From NCBI GenBank assembly GCA_003500955.1, contig DNQP01000002.1, forward strand, positions 3,282-19,692: a DNA stretch of 16,411 nucleotides, in the 5' to 3' direction. This document shows, piece by piece, positions 1 through 5,652 of this stretch. The notes beneath the pieces are model-generated. The model did no database searches, was not told the DNA's origin, and was given only the letters and a program-made list of their open reading frames with translations. The stretch is from Curvibacter sp. GTDB taxonomy: Bacteria > Pseudomonadota > Gammaproteobacteria > Burkholderiales > Burkholderiaceae_C. The translations under genes were made by a program, and so were the position numbers. Each line of letters begins with the position of its first letter. The stretch's first letter is position 1.

Positions 1-85
1 CGACATGGTGAGCTTGGGTGTGACAGACGGAAAGGCGGCAGTTTGCCAGATTCATCGGCGTTTTCGCTTGTTCGTGCCCACAGCT

Positions 86-101
86 TTGTATAACCTTGTA
101 T
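86..101 (+). promoter_or_regulatory. possible -10 element / direct repeat just before the small cytochrome gene
   Basis: TTGTAT occurs twice, at 86-91 and 96-101, exactly 10 bp apart (one helical turn). The overlapping TATAAC (89-94) matches the sigma70 -10 consensus at five of six positions. No convincing -35 is correctly spaced (TTGTTC at 68-73 leaves 15 bp). If real, transcription would start within a few bases of ATG 104, giving a nearly leaderless message, which fits the missing Shine-Dalgarno. This is weak evidence and could be chance. Confidence 0.25.
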
Positions 102-103
102 CC

Positions 104-424
104 ATGCACCGTCAGGCCCTCCTCATCCTTGCCGCCGCCTGCGCACTGAGCGCACAGGGCCAGGAACCGGTCATCTTCCAGGGCGCCGACCTGCGCCTGG
201 GGACGCAGCTGCTGGCCGAGCACAAGTGTGCGGCGTGCCACCAGCAGAAAGTGGGCGGTGACGGCAGCGCGATCTACCGGCCGGCCGGGCGGATTCACAG
301 CGCGGGCCTGCTGCGCGGCATGGTGGAGCATTGCAACACCGAACTCAATCTGGGCCTGTTCCCGGAGGAGGTCACGGCCGTCGCCGCCGTGCTCAACCGC
401 GACCACTACCGCTTCAGCCGCTGA
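104..424 (+). CDS. small periplasmic monoheme c-type cytochrome upstream of soxC
   Basis: A 106-residue protein with a Sec signal peptide (about residues 1-20, hydrophobic core LLILAAACAL, likely cut near AQG|QE) and one heme-binding motif, C42-A-A-C45-H46. The remainder is one short cytochrome domain. M73, H76 and C77 (in GMVEHCN) follow the heme site and could supply the second heme ligand, but I cannot tell which. The protein ends in a conserved-looking stretch (LNLGLFPEEV, then LNRDHYRF). I chose ATG 104 because the signal peptide begins there; a start at position 5 would put 33 unlikely residues before it. No Shine-Dalgarno sequence is visible. It lies 134 bases before the soxC start on the same strand, so it may carry electrons for the Sox pathway. 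That role is inferred from position only. It is too small to be SoxX, SoxA or SoxD and does not match any named Sox subunit I know. Confidence 0.8.
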   Translation: MHRQALLILAAACALSAQGQEPVIFQGADLRLGTQLLAEHKCAACHQQKVGGDGSAIYRPAGRIHSAGLLRGMVEHCNTELNLGLFPEEVTAVAAVLNRDHYRFSR

Positions 425-477
425 AGCCGGCGCCCCTGGTACGGCTCCGTAGAAACCCTGATCTTTCCTTGGTGGCC

Positions 478-507
478 TTGTTATATATTAGTACTTGCTG
501 ATATTTT
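478..507 (+). promoter_or_regulatory. candidate sigma70 promoter for the soxCDYZAXB operon
   Basis: Within the 134-base gap before soxC, positions 478-516 are strikingly AT-rich compared with both sides. TTGTTA (478-483) can serve as -35 and TATTTT (502-507, four of six consensus positions) as -10, with an 18-bp spacer. Transcription would then start near 514, leaving about 45 bases of leader before ATG 559. The hexamers are imperfect, as expected of a regulated promoter. Confidence 0.4.
485..504. promoter_or_regulatory. candidate operator dyad overlapping the sox promoter
   Basis: An imperfect inverted repeat: ATATTAG (485-491), six bases, then CTGATAT (498-504). The arms agree at six of seven positions. 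It sits between the proposed -35 and -10, where a bound repressor would exclude RNA polymerase. Known Sox clusters are often controlled by SoxR, an ArsR-family repressor, and that family favours AT-rich dyads of this kind. Assigning it to SoxR is inference, since no soxR gene lies in the window. Confidence 0.35.
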
Positions 508-547
508 GATTTAATGGCCAGAGGTGGCGTGCGCAGCACAGCACCGC

Positions 548-552
548 AGGAG
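548..552 (+). promoter_or_regulatory. ribosome binding site that fixes the soxC start
   Basis: AGGAG at 548-552 is six bases before ATG 559. The in-frame ATG at 514 has only AT-rich promoter-like sequence before it and would lie at the predicted transcription start, so 559 is preferred. Confidence 0.75.
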
Positions 553-558
553 CAGGAC

Positions 559-1920
559 ATGCACGATTCCATGAGTTCGGGCCGCCTCCGCAAGGCGCCC
601 GAGAGTTTTCTCAAGCCCGACGGCATCCGCACCGTCATGGCCGAGGCCAAGCAGGGCCGGCGCCACTTCATCCGCAACGCCTTCGCCGCGGCGGCGGCCG
701 GGGCGGCCGGCGCCCATGCCCTGGCACAGGGCAATCCCGTGCCGGCCGAGGGCGGCGATCCCAACATCCTCAACCTGCCCGAACACACGACGGGGCTGGG
801 CCAGAGCGTGGCCACCGATGGTTATGGCAAGCCCTCGAAGTTCGAGAGCAATGTGCAGCGCCGCCAGAGCCCGGGCCTGACGCAGACCACACAGGCCTCG
901 GTGTCCTTTGCGCCGCTGCAGTCGCTGTTCGGCATCGTCACGCCCAGCGGCCTCCACTTCGAGCGCCACCACCAGGGCTGGTGGGACATTGACCCGTCCA
1001 AGCACCGCCTGATGGTCAACGGCATGGTCAAGGCCGCCAAGGTCTTCACCATGGACGAGATCATGCGTCTGCCCTCGGTCTCGCGCTTCCATTTCATCGA
1101 GTGCGGCGCCAACACCGGCATGGAATGGGGCAATGTGGCCGTGCCCACGGTGCAATACACGCACGGCATGCTCTCGTGCAGCGAGTTCACGGGCGTGCCG
1201 CTGATCACCCTGCTCGAGCTGGCCGGTGCCGACCTGAAGAACGGCAAGTTCGTGCTCGCCGAGGGGGCCGACGGCTCCTCGATGACCCGCACCATCCCCA
1301 TGGACCTGATCAAGTCGGGCGAGGTCATCGTGGCCTATGGCCAGAACGGCGAGATGCTGCGGCCCGAGCAGGGCTACCCGCTGCGTCTCGTGGTGCCGGG
1401 TGTGCAGGGTGTGAGCTGGATCAAGTACCTGCGCCGTATCGAGGTGGGTGACCAGCCCTGGGCGGCCAAGGACGAGGCCATCCATTATGTGGACCTCATG
1501 CCCAACGGCCTGCACCGCCAGTACAGCAGCATCCAGGAATGCAAGAGCGTGGTCACCACACCCTCGGGCGGCCAGGTGCTGCTGGACCAGGGCTTCTACA
1601 ACGTCAGCGGTCTGGCCTGGTCCGGCCGCGGCAAGGTCAAGCATGTCGACGTGTCGGTGGACGGCGGGCGCAACTGGCGCCGCGCGCGGCTGGAGTCGCC
1701 TGTGCTGTCCAAGGCGCTCACGCGTTTCAACATCGACTGGGTCTGGGACGGCAAGCCCGCCATCATCCAGAGCCGCGCCACCGACGAGACCGGCTATGTG
1801 CAGCCCACCTACAAGCAGCTGCGCGCGGTGCGCGGCACGCGTTCGATCTATCACAACAACGCCATCCAGTCCTGGCTGGTGCAGGAAAGCGGGGAGGTGA
1901 AGAATGTCCAGCTCTCGTGA
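559..1920 (+). CDS. soxC: SoxC, molybdopterin subunit of the sulfane dehydrogenase SoxCD
   Basis: This 453-residue protein of the sulfite oxidase family is the catalytic subunit of periplasmic SoxCD. SoxCD oxidises the sulfane sulfur bound to the SoxY cysteine to a sulfone, yielding six electrons per thiosulfate. The N-terminus has a Tat-type signal, R34-R35-H36-F37-I38, followed by a very Ala-rich segment ending near ALAQ, as expected for a folded molybdoenzyme. C182 in the FIECGANTG segment is the expected molybdenum-ligating cysteine. The molybdopterin domain continues through GYPLRLVVPGVQGVSWIKYL. The C-terminal dimerisation domain contains V365-S-V-D-G-G370. The length is close to other SoxC proteins. 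soxD follows in the same direction, separated by about 100 bases of repeat. Family membership is seen directly; pairing with SoxD is established for such clusters. Confidence 0.96.
   Translation: MHDSMSSGRLRKAPESFLKPDGIRTVMAEAKQGRRHFIRNAFAAAAAGAAGAHALAQGNPVPAEGGDPNILNLPEHTTGLGQSVATDGYGKPSKFESNVQRRQSPGLTQTTQASVSFAPLQSLFGIVTPSGLHFERHHQGWWDIDPSKHRLMVNGMVKAAKVFTMDEIMRLPSVSRFHFIECGANTGMEWGNVAVPTVQYTHGMLSCSEFTGVPLITLLELAGADLKNGKFVLAEGADGSSMTRTIPMDLIKSGEVIVAYGQNGEMLRPEQGYPLRLVVPGVQGVSWIKYLRRIEVGDQPWAAKDEAIHYVDLMPNGLHRQYSSIQECKSVVTTPSGGQVLLDQGFYNVSGLAWSGRGKVKHVDVSVDGGRNWRRARLESPVLSKALTRFNIDWVWDGKPAIIQSRATDETGYVQPTYKQLRAVRGTRSIYHNNAIQSWLVQESGEVKNVQLS
1893..1906 (+). promoter_or_regulatory. strong Shine-Dalgarno plus ATG inside the end of soxC, possible ancestral soxD start
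   Basis: GGAGGTGA (1893-1900) precedes ATG 1904 with six bases between GGAGG and the ATG. This ATG is in frame with soxD and overlaps the last codons of soxC. By contrast, ATG 2021, where the soxD signal peptide starts, has no recognisable Shine-Dalgarno. The purine run also encodes soxC residues, so it may be coincidence. Confidence 0.35.
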
Positions 1921-1929
1921 TGTGATGCA

Positions 1930-2016
1930 CCCCCTGAGTCGCTACACGCCTTCCTGCTCAAGGGGGGCGCACCCAGCGGCCTGGCAAAGCCAGTTCTGCG
2001 GGTGCCCTGGCCTTGG
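1930..2016. repeat. fold-back intergenic repeat between soxC and soxD
   Basis: The gap between soxC and the soxD signal peptide is filled by a sequence with nested complementary pieces. CCCCCT (1930-1935) complements AGGGGG (1961-1966). CAAGG (1959-1963) complements CCTTG (2011-2015). GGGCGCACCC (1965-1974) largely complements GGGTGCCC (2000-2007). At the centre, CTGGC and GCCAG (1981-1985 and 1989-1993) form a perfect stem with an AAA loop. From memory, closely similar GC-rich elements (a GGCAAAGCC core flanked by GCGCACCC and GGGTGCCC) are scattered between genes in Comamonadaceae genomes. I see only this copy in the window. The element keeps the soxD frame open. Confidence 0.55.
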
Positions 2017-2020
2017 TTTT

Positions 2021-3130
2021 ATGGCACGTTCGTTCCGTCGCTTCGGGCTCGTTCTGGGGCTGCTGACGCTGGCCGCAGTCGCGCAGGCGCAAGGCAGCAA
2101 GTACCCGGGCGTCGGTCGCGATGCCACGCCCAAGGAGGTCGCGGCCTGGGACATCGACGTGCGTCCCGACTTCAAGGGCCTGCCCGCCGGTTCCGGCAGC
2201 GTGGCCAAGGGGCAGGAGGTCTGGGAAGGCAAGTGTGCGAGCTGCCACGGCATCTTCGGCGAATCGGGTGAGGTCTTCAGTCCGCTGGTGGGTGGCACCA
2301 CGGCCGAGGACATCAAGACCGGGCGCGTGGCCAATCTCCGGCGTGCCGACTATCCGGGCCGTACCACGCTGATGAAGGTGCCCACGGTGTCCACGCTGTG
2401 GGACTACATCAACCGCGCCATGCCCTGGAACGCGCCCAAGTCGCTGAGCACCGAAGAGGTGTACGCGGTCACGGCCTTTTTGCTCAACCTCGGCGGCATC
2501 GTGCCTGACAACTACGTGCTGTCGGACAAGAACATCGCCGAGGTGCAGCAGCGCCTGCCCAACCGCAACGGCATGACGACCGATCACGCGCTGTGGCCGG
2601 GGCGGGAGTTCGGCAGCAAGGCGCCTCAGCCCGACGTGCGGGCCACAGCCTGCATGAAGGATTGCGTCACCGAGGCGCGCGTGGCCTCCTATCTGCCCGA
2701 CTATGCGCGTGACGCACACGGCAACCTGGCCGAGCAGAACCGCCTGGTCGGTGCGCAGCGTGGTGCCGACACGAGCAAGCCCGAACCCAAGGGGGCTGGC
2801 TCGGCGGCGGCTGCGGTGGTCGCGACCGCACCAACGAAGGCCGCGAGCAAGCCCGCAGCCCCAGCCGAGGGGGGCGTGGACGCCAAGGCGGTGCAGGCCC
2901 TGCTGTCCAAGTACAGCTGCACGGCCTGCCATGCCATGGACCGCAAGCTCGTGGGACCGAGCTTCGCCGAGATTGCGAAGAAGCACACGGGCAAGAGCGA
3001 CTACCTCGCGGGCAAGATCAGGAGTGGCAGCGCCGGTGTCTGGGGCCCCATTCCCATGCCTGCGCAGGCGCTGCCGGAGGCGGACGCAAAGACCCTGGCG
3101 CAATGGTTGGCCGCAGGTGCGGGAAAATAG
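2021..3130 (+). CDS. soxD: SoxD, diheme cytochrome c subunit of sulfane dehydrogenase
   Basis: A 369-residue periplasmic protein that takes electrons from SoxC and passes them to cytochrome c. It has a Sec signal peptide (residues 1-23, MARSFRRFG then a hydrophobic core ending AQAQ). The first cytochrome domain carries C72-A-S-C75-H76, with M134 (in AMPWNAP) a likely axial ligand. A low-complexity Ala/Pro/Lys linker runs from about residue 250 to 290. The second cytochrome domain has C300-T-A-C303-H304, with M346 (in PIPMPAQ) the likely ligand. Two hemes are normal for SoxD. Start 2021 is set by the signal peptide, although it lacks a Shine-Dalgarno. In-frame ATGs at 1904 and 1925 would add 39 or 32 residues encoded mostly by the intergenic repeat. 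The stop is 78 bases before soxY. Confidence 0.94.
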   Translation: MARSFRRFGLVLGLLTLAAVAQAQGSKYPGVGRDATPKEVAAWDIDVRPDFKGLPAGSGSVAKGQEVWEGKCASCHGIFGESGEVFSPLVGGTTAEDIKTGRVANLRRADYPGRTTLMKVPTVSTLWDYINRAMPWNAPKSLSTEEVYAVTAFLLNLGGIVPDNYVLSDKNIAEVQQRLPNRNGMTTDHALWPGREFGSKAPQPDVRATACMKDCVTEARVASYLPDYARDAHGNLAEQNRLVGAQRGADTSKPEPKGAGSAAAAVVATAPTKAASKPAAPAEGGVDAKAVQALLSKYSCTACHAMDRKLVGPSFAEIAKKHTGKSDYLAGKIRSGSAGVWGPIPMPAQALPEADAKTLAQWLAAGAGK

Positions 3131-3208
3131 CGTCACAGTTTTCAGTAAAAGTACCAATAGGGCAGGATAGTTTTTTTCATTAGCATGGACTTATTCAAGG
3201 AGAGACAC

Positions 3209-3667
3209 ATGCAAACTCGTCGCGAGACACTGAAACAGAGCGCCGTGGTGGCGGGTCTGCTGGCTTCGGCTGGTGGTCTGCTGCCGCAGCAGGCTCTGGC
3301 TTATGAGAAGGCCGCCTTCGATGCCAAGACCCCGGTCGACGTGGTCAAGGCCCTGGGTGGCGCTGCGCCCGTGGAGAGCAAGGACGTGACCATCGGTGGC
3401 CCGGACATCGCCGAGAACGGCGCCGTCGTGCCGCTGTCGGCGAGCACCACGCTGCCCGGCGTCAAGCGCCTGCTGCTGCTGGTCGAGAAGAACCCCAGCG
3501 CCCTGGTCGCGATCTTCAATGTGAACGATGCGGTGGAGCCCAGCTTTTCCACGCGCGCCAAGATGGGCCAGTCGTCCGATGTCTACGCCGTGGCGCTGAC
3601 GGCCGACGGCAAGGCCTACTTCGCCAAGAAGGAAGTCAAGGTCACGCTCGGCGGTTGCGGCGGCTGA
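3209..3667 (+). CDS. soxY: SoxY, sulfur-carrier subunit of SoxYZ
   Basis: This 152-residue protein covalently carries the pathway intermediates on a cysteine near its C-terminus. It ends in the diagnostic GGCGG swinging arm, with C150 the carrier residue. The N-terminus has a Tat-type signal (T3-R4-R5-E-T-L, hydrophobic stretch to about residue 31, ALAYE), matching the known Tat export of SoxYZ. ATG 3209 is preceded by AAGGAG (3197-3202) with six bases between; the ATG at 3185 has no such signal. The 78-base gap after soxD contains a run of seven T but no clear hairpin, so read-through from soxCD is likely and a weak promoter cannot be excluded. soxZ follows after 49 bases. Confidence 0.96.
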   Translation: MQTRRETLKQSAVVAGLLASAGGLLPQQALAYEKAAFDAKTPVDVVKALGGAAPVESKDVTIGGPDIAENGAVVPLSASTTLPGVKRLLLLVEKNPSALVAIFNVNDAVEPSFSTRAKMGQSSDVYAVALTADGKAYFAKKEVKVTLGGCGG

Positions 3668-3716
3668 TCGCCCCCGACGCCCCCCCATCGTTTAATCAGA
3701 TTCAGGAGTCATCAAC

Positions 3717-4028
3717 ATGGCAGATCCGATGCGCATCCGCGCGCAAGCCGCTGGCGACAAGGCCACCGTGCGCGTACTCATGAGCCACGAAATGGAAACC
3801 GGTCAGCGCAAGGACGCGGCTGGCAAGACCATCCCCGCCTGGTTCATCAGCGAAGTCAGCGCCTCCCACAACGGCAAGGTCGTGCTGACCGCCGAGTGGG
3901 GCCCGGCTGTATCCAAGAACCCCTTCATGCAGTTCGTGGTCAAGGGCGCCAAGGCCGGCGACAAGATCAGCGTGAGCTGGAAGGACAACAAGGGCGACAG
4001 CCGCACCGACGAAGCGACGGTGTCTTGA
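3717..4028 (+). CDS. soxZ: SoxZ, partner subunit of the SoxYZ carrier
   Basis: A 103-residue protein with an immunoglobulin-like fold by family, forming the heterodimer SoxYZ. It has no signal peptide, as is usual: SoxZ is exported with SoxY through Tat. Family hallmarks include the PMRIRAQ start, VRVLMSHEMETGQRKD, IPAWFISEV and the central NPFMQF segment. The Shine-Dalgarno CAGGAG (3703-3708) is eight bases before ATG 3717. A perfect hairpin lies just downstream (4047-4071), so SoxYZ may be made in excess over the downstream SoxAX and SoxB. That fits its role as a stoichiometric carrier rather than a catalyst. Confidence 0.96.
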   Translation: MADPMRIRAQAAGDKATVRVLMSHEMETGQRKDAAGKTIPAWFISEVSASHNGKVVLTAEWGPAVSKNPFMQFVVKGAKAGDKISVSWKDNKGDSRTDEATVS

Positions 4029-4046
4029 TCCCCCGATGGGATCGAT

Positions 4047-4071
4047 GGAGAAGGGCCGGGAGCCCTTCTCC
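4047..4071 (+). terminator. perfect hairpin between soxZ and soxA, partial terminator or mRNA stabiliser
   Basis: A ten-base-pair perfect stem, GGAGAAGGGC (4047-4056) with GCCCTTCTCC (4062-4071), and a five-base loop. The following sequence GTTTCTTGC is only moderately T-rich, so termination may be incomplete. It begins 19 bases after the soxZ stop and ends 38 bases before soxA. It could also protect the 3' end of a processed soxYZ message. Confidence 0.6.
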
Positions 4072-4097
4072 GTTTCTTGCATGCATAACAAACCGAC

Positions 4098-4104
4098 GAG
4101 GTGA
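4098..4104 (+). promoter_or_regulatory. ribosome binding site that fixes the soxA start
   Basis: GAGGTGA is followed by five bases and ATG 4110, where a standard signal peptide begins. The in-frame ATG at 4101 frame position upstream options overlap this signal and are unlikely to be used. Confidence 0.7.
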
Positions 4105-4109
4105 CAAAC

Positions 4110-4910
4110 ATGAAACGTTGGACCCTGGCCCTGGGGGCCGCCTGCCTGACGATCTGCGGATCGGCGCTGGCACAGAAATCCACCGCCGATGGGATTGCCG
4201 AATACCGCGCCATGCTGGCCGATGGTAACCCTGCCGAGCTCTTCGAAGCCAAGGGTGAAGACCTCTGGAAACAGAAGCGCGGCCCCAAGAACGTGTCGCT
4301 GGAGACATGCGATCTGGGCAAGGGTCCGGGCGTGGTCAAGGGCGCCTTCGTCGAGCTGCCTCGCTACTTCGCCGATACTGGCAAGGTGCAGGATCTGGAG
4401 TCACGCCTCGTGACCTGTATGGAGACCCTGCAGGGCTTCAACGGCGCCGAGATCGCCAAGACGCCCTTCGGTCGCGGCGAGATGGCCAATGTGACTGCGC
4501 TGGCGACCTGGATCGCCGCCGAGTCGCGTGGCCTGAAGTTCAACCTGCCCCAGAGCCATGCGCAGGAGAAGGTCATGTACGAAGTCGGCAAGCGCATCTT
4601 CTACACGCGCGGCGGCTCGCACGATTTCTCCTGCGCCTCCTGCCACGGCGAAGACGGCAAGCGTATCCGCCTGCAGGATCTGCCCAATCTGACCAAGAAC
4701 CCCGGTGACGGCATCGGTTTCGCGGCCTGGCCGGCCTACCGCGTCTCCAACGGCCAGATGTGGAGCATGCAGCTGCGCCTCAACGACTGCTATCGCCAAC
4801 AGCGCTTCCCGGCGCCGCTCTTCGGCAGCGAGGCCACCGTGGCCCTGGGGACCTACATGGGCGTGAATGCCAAAGGCGCCGAGAACATCGCCCCGGCCAT
4901 CAAGCGCTGA
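4110..4910 (+). CDS. soxA: SoxA, cytochrome c subunit of SoxAX (monoheme type)
   Basis: A 266-residue periplasmic subunit that, with SoxX, oxidatively conjugates thiosulfate to the SoxY carrier cysteine. It has a Sec signal peptide (residues 1-21, ending SALAQ). The catalytic C-terminal domain has the heme site C175-A-S-C178-H179. C227 in RLNDCYRQQR is the active-site cysteine, which in the family is modified to a persulfide and ligates the heme. The N-terminal domain lacks a second CxxCH. C67 (LETCD) and C103 (VTCM) remain and probably form a disulfide, as known for monoheme SoxA. GAGGTGA (4098-4104) lies five bases before ATG 4110 and decides the start over the upstream GTG/ATG options. soxX begins 15 bases after the stop. 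Confidence 0.95.
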   Translation: MKRWTLALGAACLTICGSALAQKSTADGIAEYRAMLADGNPAELFEAKGEDLWKQKRGPKNVSLETCDLGKGPGVVKGAFVELPRYFADTGKVQDLESRLVTCMETLQGFNGAEIAKTPFGRGEMANVTALATWIAAESRGLKFNLPQSHAQEKVMYEVGKRIFYTRGGSHDFSCASCHGEDGKRIRLQDLPNLTKNPGDGIGFAAWPAYRVSNGQMWSMQLRLNDCYRQQRFPAPLFGSEATVALGTYMGVNAKGAENIAPAIKR

Positions 4911-4925
4911 CTTGGAGACACGAAC

Positions 4926-5585
4926 ATGAAAAAACAGACGCAATACATCGCCGCGGCGGCGGTCGCCGTGACGGCCGTCTTCGTCGCTGGCTGTGCCAGC
5001 CTGCCCAGCAGCGCCGAACTCGACCAGAAGACGGCCGAGATCATGCAGGCCTCCTTCCGTGAGCAGGGCCAGGCCAAGATGGACCGCCTGGTGCTCGACG
5101 ACGCCAACCGCGAATGCATGAAGGCCGATGTGGCCGGCAAGCCCATCGACGACAAGTGGGCCAAGGCCATCGAGGCGGCCAATATGGCCACCATCAAGTG
5201 GCCTGCAGGCGGCCAGTACATCGGCGACTGGAAGGAGGGCGAGAAGATCGCCCAGAGCGGTCGTGGCATGACCTGGACCGATCCCGCAGGCAGCGAAAAC
5301 GGTGGCAACTGCTACAACTGCCACCAGATCAGCAAGGAGGAGATTTCCTTCGGCACGCTGGGCCCGAGCCTGTACAACTACGGCAAGATCCGTGGCGTCA
5401 GCAATCTCTACGCCCCCGAGTCGGCTGCCATCATCCAGTACACCTGGGGCAAGATCTACAACGCACGCGCCTACAACGCCTGCTCGCAGATGCCGCGCGC
5501 GGGCCACAAGGGCGTGCTGACCGAGACCCAGATGAAGCACATCATGGCCCTGCTGCTCGACCCCAAGTCGCCGGTGAACCAGTAA
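4926..5585 (+). CDS. soxX: SoxX, monoheme cytochrome c subunit of SoxAX, with a lipoprotein-type signal
   Basis: A 219-residue protein that accepts electrons from SoxA during thiosulfate conjugation. The heme site is C129-Y-N-C132-H133, and M189 in CSQMPRAGHKG is the expected axial methionine. It is the longer SoxX type, with about 100 residues before the heme domain, compared with short forms such as that of Paracoccus. The N-terminus is unusual: MKKQTQ, a hydrophobic stretch, then V20-A21-G22-C23-A-S, which satisfies the lipobox consensus. SoxX may therefore be lipid-anchored, and A24-S25 does not signal inner-membrane retention. GGAG (4914-4917) is eight bases before ATG 4926. A strong terminator follows 13 bases after the stop. 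Confidence 0.93.
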   Translation: MKKQTQYIAAAAVAVTAVFVAGCASLPSSAELDQKTAEIMQASFREQGQAKMDRLVLDDANRECMKADVAGKPIDDKWAKAIEAANMATIKWPAGGQYIGDWKEGEKIAQSGRGMTWTDPAGSENGGNCYNCHQISKEEISFGTLGPSLYNYGKIRGVSNLYAPESAAIIQYTWGKIYNARAYNACSQMPRAGHKGVLTETQMKHIMALLLDPKSPVNQ

Positions 5586-5598
5586 ATCTCTACGATGG

Positions 5599-5624
5599 GC
5601 CCGGGCGCGTCCCGGGCTTTTTTT
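5599..5624 (+). terminator. strong intrinsic terminator between soxX and soxB
   Basis: GCCCGGG (5599-5605) pairs perfectly with CCCGGGC (5611-5617) around a CGCGT loop and is followed directly by seven T (5618-5624). This is the classic rho-independent form. It lies only 28 bases before soxB, inside what is otherwise one co-oriented operon. Confidence 0.88.
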
Positions 5625-5652
5625 CTTCTCAGATATCAGTGACGACTGAACT

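Noticed and set aside
1..6. Possible start codon of a divergent - strand gene (ATGTCG at 6 to 1)
   Set aside because: Only two codons are inside the window, so it cannot be supported.
514..558. Longer SoxC starting at ATG 514
   Set aside because: There is no Shine-Dalgarno there, it falls at the predicted transcription start, and ATG 559 has AGGAG at ideal spacing.
511..1854. Long open frame on the - strand opposite soxC
   Set aside because: It is exactly antisense to soxC and His/Leu/Val-Asp rich with no domain, a usual artefact of GC-rich third-position bias.
1958..3157. Long open frame on the - strand opposite soxD
   Set aside because: It is antisense to a clear diheme cytochrome gene, has low-complexity composition and no recognisable motif.
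3131..3208. Possible separate promoter or terminator before soxY, with a run of seven T at 3171-3177
   Set aside because: No hairpin precedes the T-run and no correctly spaced -35/-10 pair is visible.
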